From: Nymphaea colorata
Taxonomy: Eukaryota; Streptophyta; Magnoliopsida; Nymphaeales; Nymphaeaceae
Assembly: GCF_008831285.2 (NCBI RefSeq)
Contig: NC_045150.1
Location: forward strand, 8,506,001-8,570,000
Direction: 5' to 3'
Length of the DNA: 64,000 nt
Part shown: piece by piece, positions 1 to 12,654 of the stretch
Numbering within the stretch: position 1 is the first letter of the stretch
Layout of the letters: the number at the start of each line of letters is the position of its first letter
Translations under genes and position numbers: made by a program
Notes under the pieces: generated by a model
What the model was told of the DNA's origin: nothing
What the model saw: the letters and a program-made list of their open reading frames with translations, nothing else
Databases searched by the model: none

Positions 1-332
1 TGCTGGATTGCCAGTTTCAACTTCAAGTGTCAAAAGGCCAACGTAGTTAAGGTTAAATAAATGTAGCAGATTTTGTTTCACTTATTTCTCTAGAGATGAA
101 GGCACCTTTCAGACTTGTGTTTGTTATTCCTCTAGCAGATTTGCATCATGAAAGAATTCAAGGATTCTTAAACACAGCTTCTAATAGGTCAGAAACAAAT
201 ATGAGAAAGCAAGGTTTCAAGTTCACATGCTTAAGTTGGAGGACTCATATAACTCAAAGTCTCAAATTGATTGACAATTTTGAAATCCTTGCTGAGAGGG
301 TGATGCACCTAAAACGGTCTACTTAAGGATTT

Positions 333-780
333 TCTAGAATCTCTCACTGACTGAACCTGAAACCTTGCTTTTCCAAAATCTCCCGTCCATTGGCCTACAT
401 GGTCATAAAGAACTAGAAAAAAATATCAAATCCTTTCTCCTAATTGTCCTTTCAGTGTGTTCAAGACAAATGACTAATGTTCTAGTGCAATGGATGCAGT
501 TGGCAGCACTGGACTTCATTGCTTGCGGAGCTGCTGATGTATTTGCCATCACTGACTCTAGAATCTCCCACTGACTGAACCTGCCTTGCTTTTCCAAAAT
601 CTCCCGTCTATTGGCCTACATGGTCATAAAGAACTAGAAAAAAAATATCAAATCCTTTCTCCTAATTGTCCTTTCAGTGTGTTCAAGACAAATGACTGAT
701 GTTCTAGTGTAATGGATGCAGTTGGCAGCACTGGACTTCATTGCTTGCGGAGCTGCTGATGTATTTGCCATCACTGACTC
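333..780 (+). repeat. Tandem duplication, 2 x about 224 bp
   Basis: Copy 1 covers about 333-556 and copy 2 about 557-780. Each copy holds the end of an intron (beginning tctagaatctcNcactgact), the acceptor, and the first part of the O-fucosyltransferase exon. The copies differ by only a few substitutions and small indels, so the duplication looks recent. Both copy boundaries carry the short word cactgact, which suggests replication slippage or end joining through microhomology. Confidence 0.85.
500..574 (+). pseudogene. Broken duplicate of the O-fucosyltransferase exon start
   Basis: This repeats the first 57 or so bases of the exon at 722 (LAALDFIACGAADVFAITDS) with the same upstream intron sequence and acceptor. 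It then runs into duplicated intron sequence and reaches a stop at 572-574. If a transcript used this acceptor, the protein would lose its C-terminal end. If it used the second acceptor, at 722, the product would be normal. It is a product of the tandem duplication at 333-780. Confidence 0.6.
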
Positions 781-1027
781 TGGAAGCCAGCTTTCTTCTC
801 TTGTATCTGGCTACAGGATATACTATGGCAGTGGGCAGATGCCAACATTGCGTCCCAACAAGAAAAGGTATGCAAGAATTTTATCAAAAAATGGCAGTAT
901 AGGATGGTCTGAATTTGAGGAAAGAGTGAGGAATATGATTCTGGAAAACCAAAGGGTGACGGCGAGACCATTTGGTAGAAGCATATATCGACAACCAAGA
1001 TCTCCCGAGTGTATGAGCATGGCCTAG
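722..1027 (+). CDS. O-fucosyltransferase family protein, C-terminal exon (partial gene)
   Basis: The exon opens after a gatgcag acceptor with the residues LAALDF. It contains the segment SGSQLSSLVSGYRIYYGSG, a PTLRPNKKR stretch and a cysteine-containing RSPEC end, then stops at TAG 1025-1027 (about 101 codons). This is the C-terminal part of plant GDP-fucose protein O-fucosyltransferases, Golgi-type glycosyltransferases whose individual acceptors are mostly unknown. Upstream exons are not visible in the window, so the gene either starts to the left or is a remnant. The start of this exon also exists as a broken copy just upstream (500-574). The exon converges on the NAT2-type gene. Family assignment is fairly firm; whether the gene works is open. 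Confidence 0.6.
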   Translation: MAALDFIACGAADVFAITDSGSQLSSLVSGYRIYYGSGQMPTLRPNKKRYARILSKNGSIGWSEFEERVRNMILENQRVTARPFGRSIYRQPRSPECMSMA

Positions 1028-1190
1028 TCTTGCTGGAAGAAGCGATTAAAGAACCAGAGCACCAGAGTCGGTGTTTGTCTGAGTTTCTGGGGCTGTTCAA
1101 TGCTTGTAACAGCACTATATGCGTGGATACAATCTGTGCATATTGAAGAAGTATGTAAAATGGTCGAATTTTGTATTTAACATACAAAAA

Positions 1191-1685
1191 TGAATATTCT
1201 GATAAAACCATAATGGCACTGGAAGCTAATGTGTGACCAAAAAAATAGCAAACAACCTGGAACAAATTCAGATTTACAATGCCCTAAGATAACCCGTCTT
1301 CGCCCTACAAGATACAGAACTCATACGCCCACTACACTTTGGTGATTTTCGAATACATACAAGAATGAATATTCTGATAAAACCATAATGGTACTGGAAG
1401 CTAATATCCGGTGACAAAAGAATTAGCAAACAACCTGGAACAAATTCAGATTTACAATGCTAAGATTACCCGTCTTCGCCCTACAAGATACAGAACTCAT
1501 ACGCCCACTACACTTGGTGAGTTTCGAATACATACAAGAATGAATATTCTGATAAAACCATAATGGTACTGGAAGCTAATATCCGGTGACAAAAAAATTA
1601 GCAAACCTGGAACAAATTCAGATTTACAATGCTAAGATAACCCGTCTTCGCCCTACAAGGTACAGAACTCATACGCCCACCCCCC
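1191..1685. repeat. Three 175-bp tandem repeats
   Basis: The phrase tgaatattctgataaaacca recurs at 1191, 1366 and 1541, an exact spacing of 175. Each unit continues with a conserved body that includes acccgtcttcgccctacaag and cagaactcatacgcccac. The third unit is cut off near 1685. The array sits between the 3' end of the O-fucosyltransferase exon and the 3' end of the NAT2-type gene, so it may lie in a 3' UTR or in the convergent spacer. Confidence 0.9.
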
Positions 1686-1716
1686 ATTTTCTTTTCCTGT
1701 GGTGGAAAAAAGAAAA

Positions 1717-2831
1717 CTAAGATGGAGGGAAAAATCGATTGAGGTTGAACGGCAGTGTGTAAAATTCTTCATTTCTGCTATCCCCTTTGAATGTCCGGAA
1801 CTTGACCCACCAAGGCATCCCTCTGTCCTTGGCCGTGTCTTTGTAGTCTAATGTGTTGTCTAGAAACACAGCGACGATCAATGCAACTGTTGGTGGTGAT
1901 GAAAATGTTGTGTTGATGAAGTCATTGAACTGCATCAATAGACCAAATAAAGAAATAAACTTGGCTGACTATTTGTTCAAACTTGGCTAACTATTTGTTC
2001 AAACTTGACCAAATAAAGAAATAAACTTGGCTGACCACTTGTGCATTTCAAGTAATTTGACACTTACCCATCCAGCCTTGGTGTGAGCAGGACCATGCTG
2101 GGCTGTAGTTGTGTACTGGAAGAAGTACTGAGGAACTGAGAGCCCCAGGAACAAGGAAACACCAGTTATGAAGAGATTCCTCATTGAATTCATATTTGTG
2201 AATTGCAGGAACGAGAGTCCTACGGAACCTGAAGATTCCACAACAAACTCAGAAGTAAATAGGATGAGCTCGACATATATGTATCATGAAATCTTCTAAA
2301 CAACTGAAAGAAAAGTTGGGAAAGGAGGGCCCTCCTCATTATGCATACGAATTGGATAATTCCATGTCTACTAATTTGAACGAGGCAACAGTTTGGACCA
2401 GTCTTTCTATGTGGCTATCATGTTGCATGTTGATAAAGTTCGGAGGCTTGTATCAAAGTTAGGCATAATCTATATCAATGTTAAGTCCTTCAATCATAAA
2501 ATTTTCTCTTATTACCATGGTACACGTAAAATATACATAATTGAAACGATGCGTCTTAATGAAGTCTTTGACCCTCGGATTTGTCCGAGATAATGGAGCG
2601 AAAACACATTTTTTGCCGTTTAGAGTGAAAGGGAGAGGGAGAGAGAGAGATGAACAAATTAACATACCGACAAGTCCAAACAGAACACAGTATAGAGCAG
2701 CAAAGATCGTAAAAGGTATGGAGGCAAAAAGAGCACCAAATTTTCCTGGTCAGACAAGCAGAAGCAATAAGAAGCTCAATATTAGTGCTTAAACATTGAA
2801 ATCCAAGTGTTTCTATTTTGCATTTGCAGCA

Positions 2832-2866
<35 letters not shown>

Positions 2867-5800
2867 CTTACCTAAAATAGAGAAAAATATCATAAAACCA
2901 GCTGAAATTTGAATAACTCGTCGGCTACCAACCCTTGTCAGTCCAAGGAGACCCACATTTTCTCTGCAGAAAACCAGGCAGATAAGGAAATGGAAAATAA
3001 TGTCTATGAGTTGTCCAAGGTGCTAGCAAAGCACCTGTCAACGAAAAGAAGGTGCGGAAAAGCTGAAAGATCTTACACAGAGACGGTGGAACCAGTTCCT
3101 GCTCCAAAGAGGCCATCCAGCAAAATTCCAATTCCCTGTATTTCGCAATTTTAAAGATGATCAATTCAAGTAAATGCCGTGTAATATAAAATTGCATGCA
3201 ATCTTAATTACATTACCATCGACAATCTAATATCTTTAGAGTTTCTTTCTGCTAGTAAATAACTGACCACTACTTCTATATCGTTCTCAAAATAGCGGTT
3301 TGAAATTTTAATTAGAAGAATAAAACTGAACAAACTAGAGTAATAATAATATGAAATGTATTAAGATAGGCCATGACTTCTTTTGAATTTGATCAAGCTA
3401 AAAAAACTCCATTAGTACAAATGGATTGGATTTTACCTGCCAACCAATGCCGCGACTTAGAACATGTGCAGGAGGTGGTGTAGCACTTGCAAGCCTAGAT
3501 GCTGCTTTGTAGGCTCCAGTTGACTGCAAGCCACAGTAAAACTATTTTACATTGCGGACAGGAATTCAACGAGATCCTGCTGTCATTTCAACTGGTTATC
3601 TCATCACTTAATTTTGCATTTGTCTGCTACTGTATATTGGACATGTTCAATTCAGAGGAAATATGATAATGTCTAACCAAATCCAAATCAAAAAATTGCA
3701 AAAGCGAAACCATCAACGTAGATACAAAAGCTAGGATAAAGCTGACCAAGCCGTTCCCAAAATGGAAATCAACAGTTCTTACCTTATTTTGACTTTCACT
3801 AGGTTGAGCACCACAGAAACAGATGATAAAGCCAAAGCTTTTATCAAAACCCCAAAGAATTTAACATCTAAAACCAGGCCAAATGGGGCCGCAGACTCCG
3901 GCATGGTCCGCTAAACAAATGCTTATCAGATTCATTTTGGCAAAACATCAAGGAAAGGAAAAACTAGTATCAAACCCAGACAGTTGGACTCTTAGGAACA
4001 GTAAGGATGAAGAAGGCAATCCAAGTTACCTCCACAAGGGATGCCAAGGCGGCAGCCATCATCCCAAAGCAATGGCCGGCATCAAATGTTGGCGGACCCC
4101 ACTGAAGTGGATATGGGATTTTTATCCTGAAATGAAAATGAAGAGAGCAACTTAGGAATAAAAAACCTTTGAAGGACAACAAATTCCACTGCCAAACATT
4201 TGCACTAAATTGTTGTTGCTCATGCCAATTGACAATAGGCGGTACAGGCACAGAAATACAGACTTGTCATGAAGGAATTTACCAGGGGGCAGAGGAAATG
4301 AGGTTGGCTCGATCGGTGCGGCAATTTACTTGAGTCTTTTCCGGCCGGTGCCGGTAGGCTCCGCCAGCGGTCAGCACGTGTGCATAAGCCCAAATGATTG
4401 TCACTGAAATGAGGACAGCAAATCGCTCGAAAACAGGAAATCTTCTTGCGTGAATGTGCTTCAGGTACTGCAAACGGAAAATGGAAGATCATTCACCCTG
4501 TGGGTAATGCAACCCAACATCCAGCTATCAGGTGCTAAGCTTCAATGTACTTCTTTATGAGGGTAGAACTAATTGCTAGACAACATAAACTAATTTACCT
4601 GTGACAACGCTACGAATAAAATGAGCATGGGAACGCCAATTTCCACGCATTTTCCCAGCTGCAAGATTACAAAGAAGTGTCAAGAATGAACAAAAATATA
4701 CAGTGGGAGGACCAAACCACCTTATCATGATTCAAACTAACAGTCAATGTTGAAACTAAGAGGGACAATATAATAAATAGCTCTCACAAAAAATGGACTT
4801 ACAACAGGGAAGCCTCTATCGAACAGGCCAAAGCCTACAAGGGCGATTACAGGAGCCATGCCAAGAGGGCTAAAAAACCTGCATTGGTATACGACATAGT
4901 CTTGGTTAGACCAACTTGTGCACGTCATATGAGACGGTTGTTTCTTCTTCAAGACTACATGAAAACGTTCGTTCAGAAAAAGGTTAAGACATTCTAAAAA
5001 CAACGTTATACAAACATTGAATTTGGAATCCCCAAGTAACAACAAGTGCCAGGAGGATTCTTTTCCTGATTTCCCCAAGTCCTCCAAAGATGACAAGATA
5101 TGGCTAAACAAGTTTCACAGTAAGAATCTAATCTACGGGAGGCTAAGCACGACGAGATTGAATACATAATTTGCAATTTTCACAAAACTCAAATGCATTC
5201 TATTGGATTTAGGTAAATACTATTCCTTTCAAAATATTCAATAGAATTGCCAAATTACTTTTCGAGAATATGACTTTTCACCTGGAACAGATTCCCCATA
5301 GTTGGCTGTAACCTAAAATGATCTGTAAGCTTGATGAGACAATAAGAGCTCCTTGAGTAGCTCTCATGGTCTGCAGAAATCTCTGCAAATAAGAAAAACC
5401 AACAATCATACATAGAGTTCATTGCTCGAGATTTCCATCTTCGACTAGTTGGTAGTGATGCCAAGAAGATAACAGACCTCATGATTGTCATAGATTTGCA
5501 TCAAAGAAGAGTCGTGAATTATGGAGATAATTGGCACTATGAAAGCATGGGAGCCCCCAACCACGGTTGGCAGGCGAGTGCCAAACAATGTCTGAATTAA
5601 TGTGTTGATACCAGTCACGAACAGCAACGTTTGTACCACTCTCACCTTGTCATCCTGTTTTTCATGTAACAGAGAGGATAAGAACCACATAACGACACAA
5701 GTTAATGGAGAAACTTTTGTACAAGTACGAGATGTATCCATGTGATTCAGTTTATTATTTGAAGCAGTACTATCCCCGGTGAATGGAAGAAAACTGACAT

Positions 5801-7286
5801 TTTCTTAAAGCAGTAGCAAAGGGTGCACAGCAACAATTTCTGCAATAAAGAAGGCGACCTATTTGCTATCTGTAGTTTCTATTTTCTTCGCAGGTAATCA
5901 AATTAGAAGTTCTTCCAAGAGAGCTCATACTTCTTTAGCATTGCGAACACTAAACAAAAATTATGTTCACAAAGCATTTTCCAATTGGTGAAGGTCTAAA
6001 GAATAGGGTGGCCCGGAGATAGTACTACATTTTGGTGGCAAAGATGTAATATTGGCGCACCTCTGCCATGATCCAATTGCGTTAGATGTGGTGGACCAAA
6101 GTGAGAATCAGCTTGCGGTATTTTTGTTGCTTTGAGCCAAACCAGCATGGTTAATGGTTCAACGTGACTCACCAAAAGACTTTTTGTTATTGGTTAACAA
6201 TGCATACATCATTCGAACATGTGTTGGTTTGCGGAGCATTCTTCATGAGATCTTTCTGAGCCGAACACATCAGCTAAGCACGCCGGTTCATCTCGTCTTT
6301 CAAATCCTACTGCGAGGCCACCTCTCAGTGGCTGTGAAACCAAACTCTTAAGAAACAAATCCCAAAATGGATTCTTGTTCACTCCCTAGAAGTTCTATGC
6401 CAATTTCATAATCTTAGTTATCCAAGTTGCCCAAGAGAAACCTGTCTATGCAGAACATGTAGTTTCCAGGTTCCATGAGACGGGTTTTATGGCACACAGA
6501 ACTATCTAAGACGACTGCATATTTTTAGCAATTGTATGACGATTTTACTGTCTTGTGGATATAGATACTACAGAAGAGATCGCAGAATCGAAAAGCTAGA
6601 TCGGGTGATTTACATCAGTTCCGCCCATCAACGGCACCAGAAAAGAAGGGATCATGACGGCTGTCCCCAACGCCAAAATGTAGTGCTGAAATCCCAAGAC
6701 AATAGCCTCCCCTGTCACAAACGATATGAATCATGTAAGATTTTCTGCTTTAGCTCTGTTTCTCTTCAAGGCGGTGATTATAATGGAGAATCTGTGGAAA
6801 AAAAAAAAAACAGGAAAATGCCCAACTTGAGTCGGGCCACTCCAGATATGCATATAACAGCAATGGTGATATATGGTGATGATGAAGATGGTAGTGTCTA
6901 AGTTTGTGAAAATTAATGGAAATCAACGCGATTTCCGTCCTTGCAGCTACCCAACTTTATTTGGTAGCTCTGGATTGTAAGATGATTTAAACAGAAACCT
7001 GTGAACCAGTTAATGGGAAAAAACAATCTATGATAGACAATGTATCAAGCTGTCATGGTTGATGATTATAGTGGTAAAAGAAGAGTTGAAAAGGTCCAGT
7101 TCGGCATACTCAGAAGCTTCTGGAGTTCAAAACATGATTGATAATGGTTGTGGTAGCAGTGATTAAAAATTTAAATTATAAAGAAGGTAGCATACCCCAA
7201 CTCGGGTTTGAGTCTATACAATACTCAAGGCCTTGCAGTTGCTCCATGGGAGGATGGCTTATATCTTCTGGTTTTGGAGCTGCCAT
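1717..7286 (-). CDS. NAT2: Nucleobase-ascorbate transporter, NAT2 type (complete, 14 exons)
   Basis: A polytopic plasma-membrane permease of the NAT/NCS2 family. Members move purines, uracil or ascorbate with a proton or cation; the plant substrate is not readable from sequence. Coding exons 5' to 3': 7286-7196, 6711-6614, 5654-5478, 5382-5282, 4878-4803, 4658-4599, 4467-4283, 4126-4030, 3523-3437, 3135-3077, 2963-2872, 2745-2668, 2228-2068, 1929-1717. They sum to 1575 nt (524 aa plus stop), all with GT-AG borders and consistent phase. The start reads MAAPKPEDISHPPM, as in Arabidopsis NAT2, and the end reads NLNRFFPPS. The QH motif (GFQHY, residues 37-41) and the NAT signature ENVGLLGLTR (345-354) are intact. 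Length matches the family. No disabling change was seen. A TATA-like site lies about 420 bp upstream, and part of the long leader may be a 5' UTR intron. Family is certain; the NAT2 versus other-paralogue label is likely. Confidence 0.93.
2835..2863. repeat. (AG)n microsatellite
   Basis: An uninterrupted AG run in intron 11 of the NAT2-type gene, starting 9 bp 3' of the exon 11 donor as the gene is read. A shorter (GA)n run lies at about 2633-2651 in intron 12, again just inside the intron. Confidence 0.9.
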
Positions 7287-7705
7287 GGGAAATGTTCCTG
7301 AAACTCAAAGGGCTCTCTCTTTTTACAGAATCAGCAAACGAGGAATGTACAGAATTTGAGTCAGCTGCATCAGCTAGAAGGAACGGGCACCACAGTCGCA
7401 GCAAAACGAAAGCTAACACGGAAGAGAAAGGCAAGAGAGAATTATTGAAGATGGGTGAAAAGATGGCACAGGAAAAGAAAAGAAAGGGGGGAGTGGGGTG
7501 GAAAAGGGAGGAAAAAGAGGAGATTGATTCACATGGGATGACTAAGAAAGAAGGAAGTGCATTTGACGCCCACTCACTAACTGCAGATTGCCTATTTAAC
7601 AATGTTCCCTTTTCCTTTTTTTGAATCGGAACTGCAAATGTTTCAGCTCTTTCGTTTAATGACAAGAATGCCCCTCTAAATTGACCGTTGCTGCTCCGGG
7701 AACTA

Positions 7706-7717
7706 TTAAATATATAC
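7706..7717 (-). promoter_or_regulatory. Candidate TATA box of the NAT2-type gene
   Basis: Read on the minus strand this is GTATATATTTAATAG, about 420 bp before the ATG at 7286. A donor-like ACAG|GTAAGACA at about 7808 and an acceptor-like ATTTGCAG at about 7634 (minus strand) would also allow a 5' UTR intron. The two readings exclude each other, and neither is proven. Confidence 0.25.
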
Positions 7718-7799
7718 CACAGCATACTTTTAATTAAGAGAGAAACAGTACAGCATGTCCCTCCATCATCTTTCAAAAGTGACCTACAAGTCCCTCGTT

Positions 7800-10700
7800 G
7801 TCTTACCTGTCAGTTATTATTGCAGACACTCTTTCATTAATTAAACCTGATTGCAGGAGAACTACTGTTAAACAGCTAGTTTCATGCACTCAAAACTCTC
7901 AGTAATCTATTGTTTGACTATGCATCATGATGCTTATTATAGTGTCTAAAGATCAAAACACATTCATGGATGAACCGGTATATGACTGCCAAGTTCCGGC
8001 TAAAAGAGGTCACCATCTATGCACAAGAAGATTGGTAGATTTATTATGAACAGTATTGACATTGTAGATATGATGTCCTTGCGGCCAACAGATTATATGG
8101 CATTTCAAGTCGAGTTGGAAGAAGTTTGGGCCTCACGAGTAAATTAAATTTTACTTTTGCAGCAAAGGAGGGTACGATAAAAGGAATTGAACAATATTAT
8201 TTTCTCTGTTGTTGATTTTTTTTTTTTCTGTTCGCATGTAACATAAGAGGATAGGAGTGTGTTGCAACGTTCATCCGGAGAGAGTCCCACGTACAACCAC
8301 TTTCTGCTGCGGCTGCAGCCTTTCTCGCCATTCCAGGAAAGAAAAGCATGAAATTTATTTTTCCTTTCTGCCAGTTTCCCAATTTTGGAAATTGGTAAGT
8401 GAAACTCGTCCGTGTGTGATTGAATAGACCTAAATGAAATGAAATGTTGGTAGTTTCTAAGTTTCTAACATAAATTTTAACCCTTTTTTTCAGTTAAAAA
8501 AAGGATTTCTGATGAATAAACACAAGCGGCGTGCACGTGAACTGCAAAAAATGGCTTTTTTAGACTGTATTTTGGTTTTCAGTAAAAAAAATGCTTTTGG
8601 GTTTTTCTTATTGATCTATAATTCGACTTTTCTTTTATCTAGCTACCCAACATTCAAGTGGAAATGATGACTAGAACAAAGAAAAGAAACGGCCATGATC
8701 ATGGGAAATTGTAGAATTGTTAATTCCAGATTATGCTTTGGACGGAAGAACAAGGACTGATTTTTTTTTTCCTTATAGAAAATAAAATTGTGAAAAGAAA
8801 GAAACAGTATAAAGTAGCAGGCATTTCAGGGGTACTTAGGTAATGTTGTGTGAAAGGCATGGGGCTTGCTGACTCGCCAGTCTCGAATTGTTTAACAGCG
8901 CTGACTCAGCTGCCACCTGAGAAGGTAAAAGGCCGGAGAATCTCCAACGTCTCTTTTTCACCAGGGCGCTTCGTAACATGCGATTAACTTCGTCCCTTTC
9001 TTCCGCAAAATCACAAAAACGCCCATCAATCGCGGTGAAAAAAGGAGGACAGGAACAGAAACGAAACGGCAATCAGCTTTCGTTTTTTCTTTCTTCTCTT
9101 TAACAAATTAATCGTGCTTTTGAGTTCGAAGGCTTGTTTTCTTAAGAAGAAGAAATTCTAAGGTGTCTCTCAACCGCCATTCTGTCTCCTGTTTCAAAGA
9201 TAATTTATCCCGAGGAATCAGACATGATGAAGTTACAGTCTGCTCTCAAGATATGTCCCTGCTTTTCTGTGGAACAATGCAACTAAGTCCGCCTGGAAAT
9301 TTTTATATCAACATAGATTAGATAAAAGAAAAGGATGTTACTTCGTTGGTAATATATCTTAACACTGTTTGCTTTTTGAAAAAGATGCCTAACAAATCTT
9401 TGACAGAGATAGGCCGGTTAGGTTAACATATATAAATAAAAAGAAGAAACTTATGACTGCATACTAAGAAACAAACATAAATGAAAAGAATGAGAGAAAT
9501 AAGTTCTACACAGGGAAAAACCAAAACACGCACCGACCTCAAATCCTTTAACCTATAACCCTGTACCACCATTAAACTGCAATACGAGGAACAACTATAT
9601 CCTAGGAACATGCATACATGGGTGAGACACTGAGAGAGTGGGCGAAGAAAGTAGCTACACATTCATTATCATATGTATAGGTGTTTTACTATGCACAAAG
9701 AACAGACTCAGTCGTCTATTAGATCAAGATCAAATTTTCGGATAGATCTTGGTGACTTACAGAAGGTTACACCATTGATACTTATGAACCCAGTTGTCGC
9801 CAAAATGGACGATTTTAGAATCTTAGATCTTCTTTAGGAAATATGATTTTGGCAGATCATATGGTGTGCTCTTAACTTACATTCTCAGCATCAAACACAA
9901 TGTTCTAGCACAAGAATTGCGGTTTACAGTATTAAATGATGTGGGGACCTTAAGAACAGAAATTCTGACATCCTAATGTTTTTACATTAAAAACTTTGCA
10001 TACAAGGCTTCTTCTTTTTCCAAATAACATGCCAAGTTCGACGCGTTGCAATTTCCCTGGTTTACCTACTGCTTCAAGGCAGCTAAAATTGGTAAACGTG
10101 GCCACATGGGACGGGAAAGCTCCTGTTTCTTTGTGGACTAAGACAGCACTACCAACTGCACTTTGAATTTGCTTTATATCAAAAAAAGAAGCCTATGTGA
10201 TTGATTAATCAAACTCCGCGTCACAAAGCTTATGTTAACTTTAGAATTATGAGGTCTTCTCCGCTTGTGTCGCACTCATATATACAGGAAACACTCAGTT
10301 CTCATTTAATCGAAGTGGTGATCTAGTTAGCATGCAATGCTCAGTTAATACCCAAGACTCAAAGCATCCAATGTCTGCTACTACTTTGTTTTTTAGCCAA
10401 GAAAAAGGAAAAGAGCACAGTTCCACCTGCCTCACAGTAGTTGGTTTTCAGTAGTTGAAACACTTGAGGCCCCCTCCTGAATATTCTAGAGAGCGACGTG
10501 CTTCAACCTTGCCCAAAGCATACTGCACATTGAAGAGATTTAAACTTGTCGAACCCCTTATACTTGGTTATACATAGAGTTTTCTTTCACCAATTGAGCA
10601 ATACATAACATGCATTAGATTATTAGTTATTAAATGTATATTCAGTGTATTTTAATTATCTTATGTTCACACGCATTCACAGAGAGCACGCTTGAGCCTG

Positions 10701-12654
10701 AATCTACATGACATGGTTAAAGAACAAATGCAGAGGAAAGAAAGAAGAGGAATTCGATCTTTCATTTGCACTGAGCCCCGAGTTTGTCTAGCTTGCTAGA
10801 ACTTAGCTTTGAAGACTGGATTGGGCTCAAACTGAACAGTGCGAATGCTTAAGGCTCTGCTCAAGTTAGAGCTTGAACTAGTCTGGGCCTTAGGAGATTG
10901 GGTTTTATGTAAAGAAAAAGTGGCTGAACTTACAAGGTTCATAATCAGGATAATAAATGCTCGACACCGGGACAACTCCCTTTCCTTCATGAGATACACT
11001 GGACAGAAATTTGCAAAAAACCTTAACATACCGGCCAAACCGAAGCCAACAAGAACTTGCGGTACTTGATTGAGCTCGGTTCTTCATAAAGCCAAGTTTA
11101 GGCTAGACGCACAAATTTGACCTCCTTTTTCCGAATGGACATAGCACGCAATTGCGTGAGCCTAGAACACCAAGAGAAGACCTCCAGATCCCGGCATTCC
11201 AGAAACGGCTCTCCATGTCACGGACCCAGTTGGGTCTGTGATTCCCGTGTCGAGTCAGATACAAATGTAAACTGTATGTTCTGTGCGGTCACCCGATTCA
11301 GTGGTTTCTCCTGCAGGCCTTACAGATTGTGCTGAATACCAAAATTCCGAAACGCGTGTTCAATGCAATCACCTTGCATGCCTGGAAACTATTAATACAA
11401 ACATATGCTCCCTCCCGCGGCCCTACCATAGGCAAAATAATCTCCAGAATAAAACGTTGGAAGCCTTAAACCTTATCACTTGCTCCAGTTGATAAGATTG
11501 GACGACGCAGGGACGCCCTTTTCCTTTAAAAAATAACATCCCAGTTCAGTTCGTGGAAATCTTCGTCATCTCTGCCTTCGGCTATCGGACCTGGAAGCAC
11601 CAGAATTTTTCCTTTGGTAATAAGACAAAAGCCTTAGTCTGTCAAGTTATCTACGGAAGAACTGGTGAAATTTAACTCATTCTGGCCGATTTGACCCACC
11701 TGAATTTTTTTTAAAAAAAAAAACCTCCCTTCTTTAAGTTATACAGCATATCTTGTGACTTTTGTAGGATATCACAAAAATCAGAAACCAGAGTCACCCT
11801 GTCTGTCTTTTTCCTGAGGTGTCGGCAAAGGTCGGGAAGCCTTCGGACGACACACAATTGAATGGCAATTTATACAAGACTCTAAATACAGGATCGAAGC
11901 AGTTTTTAGCAAATAAAGGACTGAACTGGTGGTTTTTCATAAATAATTTCTTTCTAAAAGGTTCTCTGAAAAGTCTTCTTTTTGAAAGTTATCAATTAAA
12001 AGTAACAACTTTCTGCTGGAGAGAAATATTTCAGTTCGTGGACCAGTATATATGCGTGTCTGAGTTTTCTTGTCTACAATCTTTCGAAACGTGAAAGCGA
12101 AAGAACAAGTAACCAAGTCAGTGCAGGTCACAGAGAAAAAGGTGGTGGAGTCTGATTTTCAAGAGATTCTCTTTGGCTAAAGGATTCGGCTGGGTGCACC
12201 CATCGACTTTCCTAATAAAAAAATTTCTGAAAAGAAATAAATGTTCATATGCCAAAGGATACAACCACTGATGCGAGGGTCAGACTAGATTGGCCATCAG
12301 ATATGATTCAGGTCCCGCATCACACCTAGAGAGAGAGAGAGAATACCTACATGGAATGAGGCTTCTCGGATCAGGAGTCCCAGTTCTCAAAAAAAACCGG
12401 TGCCTGAATGACCATAATGACAGTAAAATTTGTAATTTTACATTCCAGAGCAGGAACTAGGCATGCATTAATCATTCCCTGTTCCAGTTTTCCCTTTCAC
12501 CTCTCTCCCACAGTGTGCTCGAGTTACAAAATTATACAGGATGTTCCTCCTGCCCACCCGAAGATTCGAGCGGAAAAACATCGACTTGAATACCCGACTT
12601 CAGATTATGAACAATGGACATCAGACTGCAAGCCCAATTTTCCAAATATTATAG
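7800..12654. other. Spacer between the NAT2-type and SAP30BP-type genes
   Basis: Both neighbours are on the minus strand, so this holds the NAT2-type promoter region and the 3' flank of the SAP30BP-type gene. I see homopolymer A/T tracts and a short (GA)n at about 12328-12343. One minus-strand open stretch at about 10800-11065 runs some 90 codons without a stop, but I cannot match it to a family. No transposase, reverse transcriptase or RNA gene was recognised. Confidence 0.5.
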
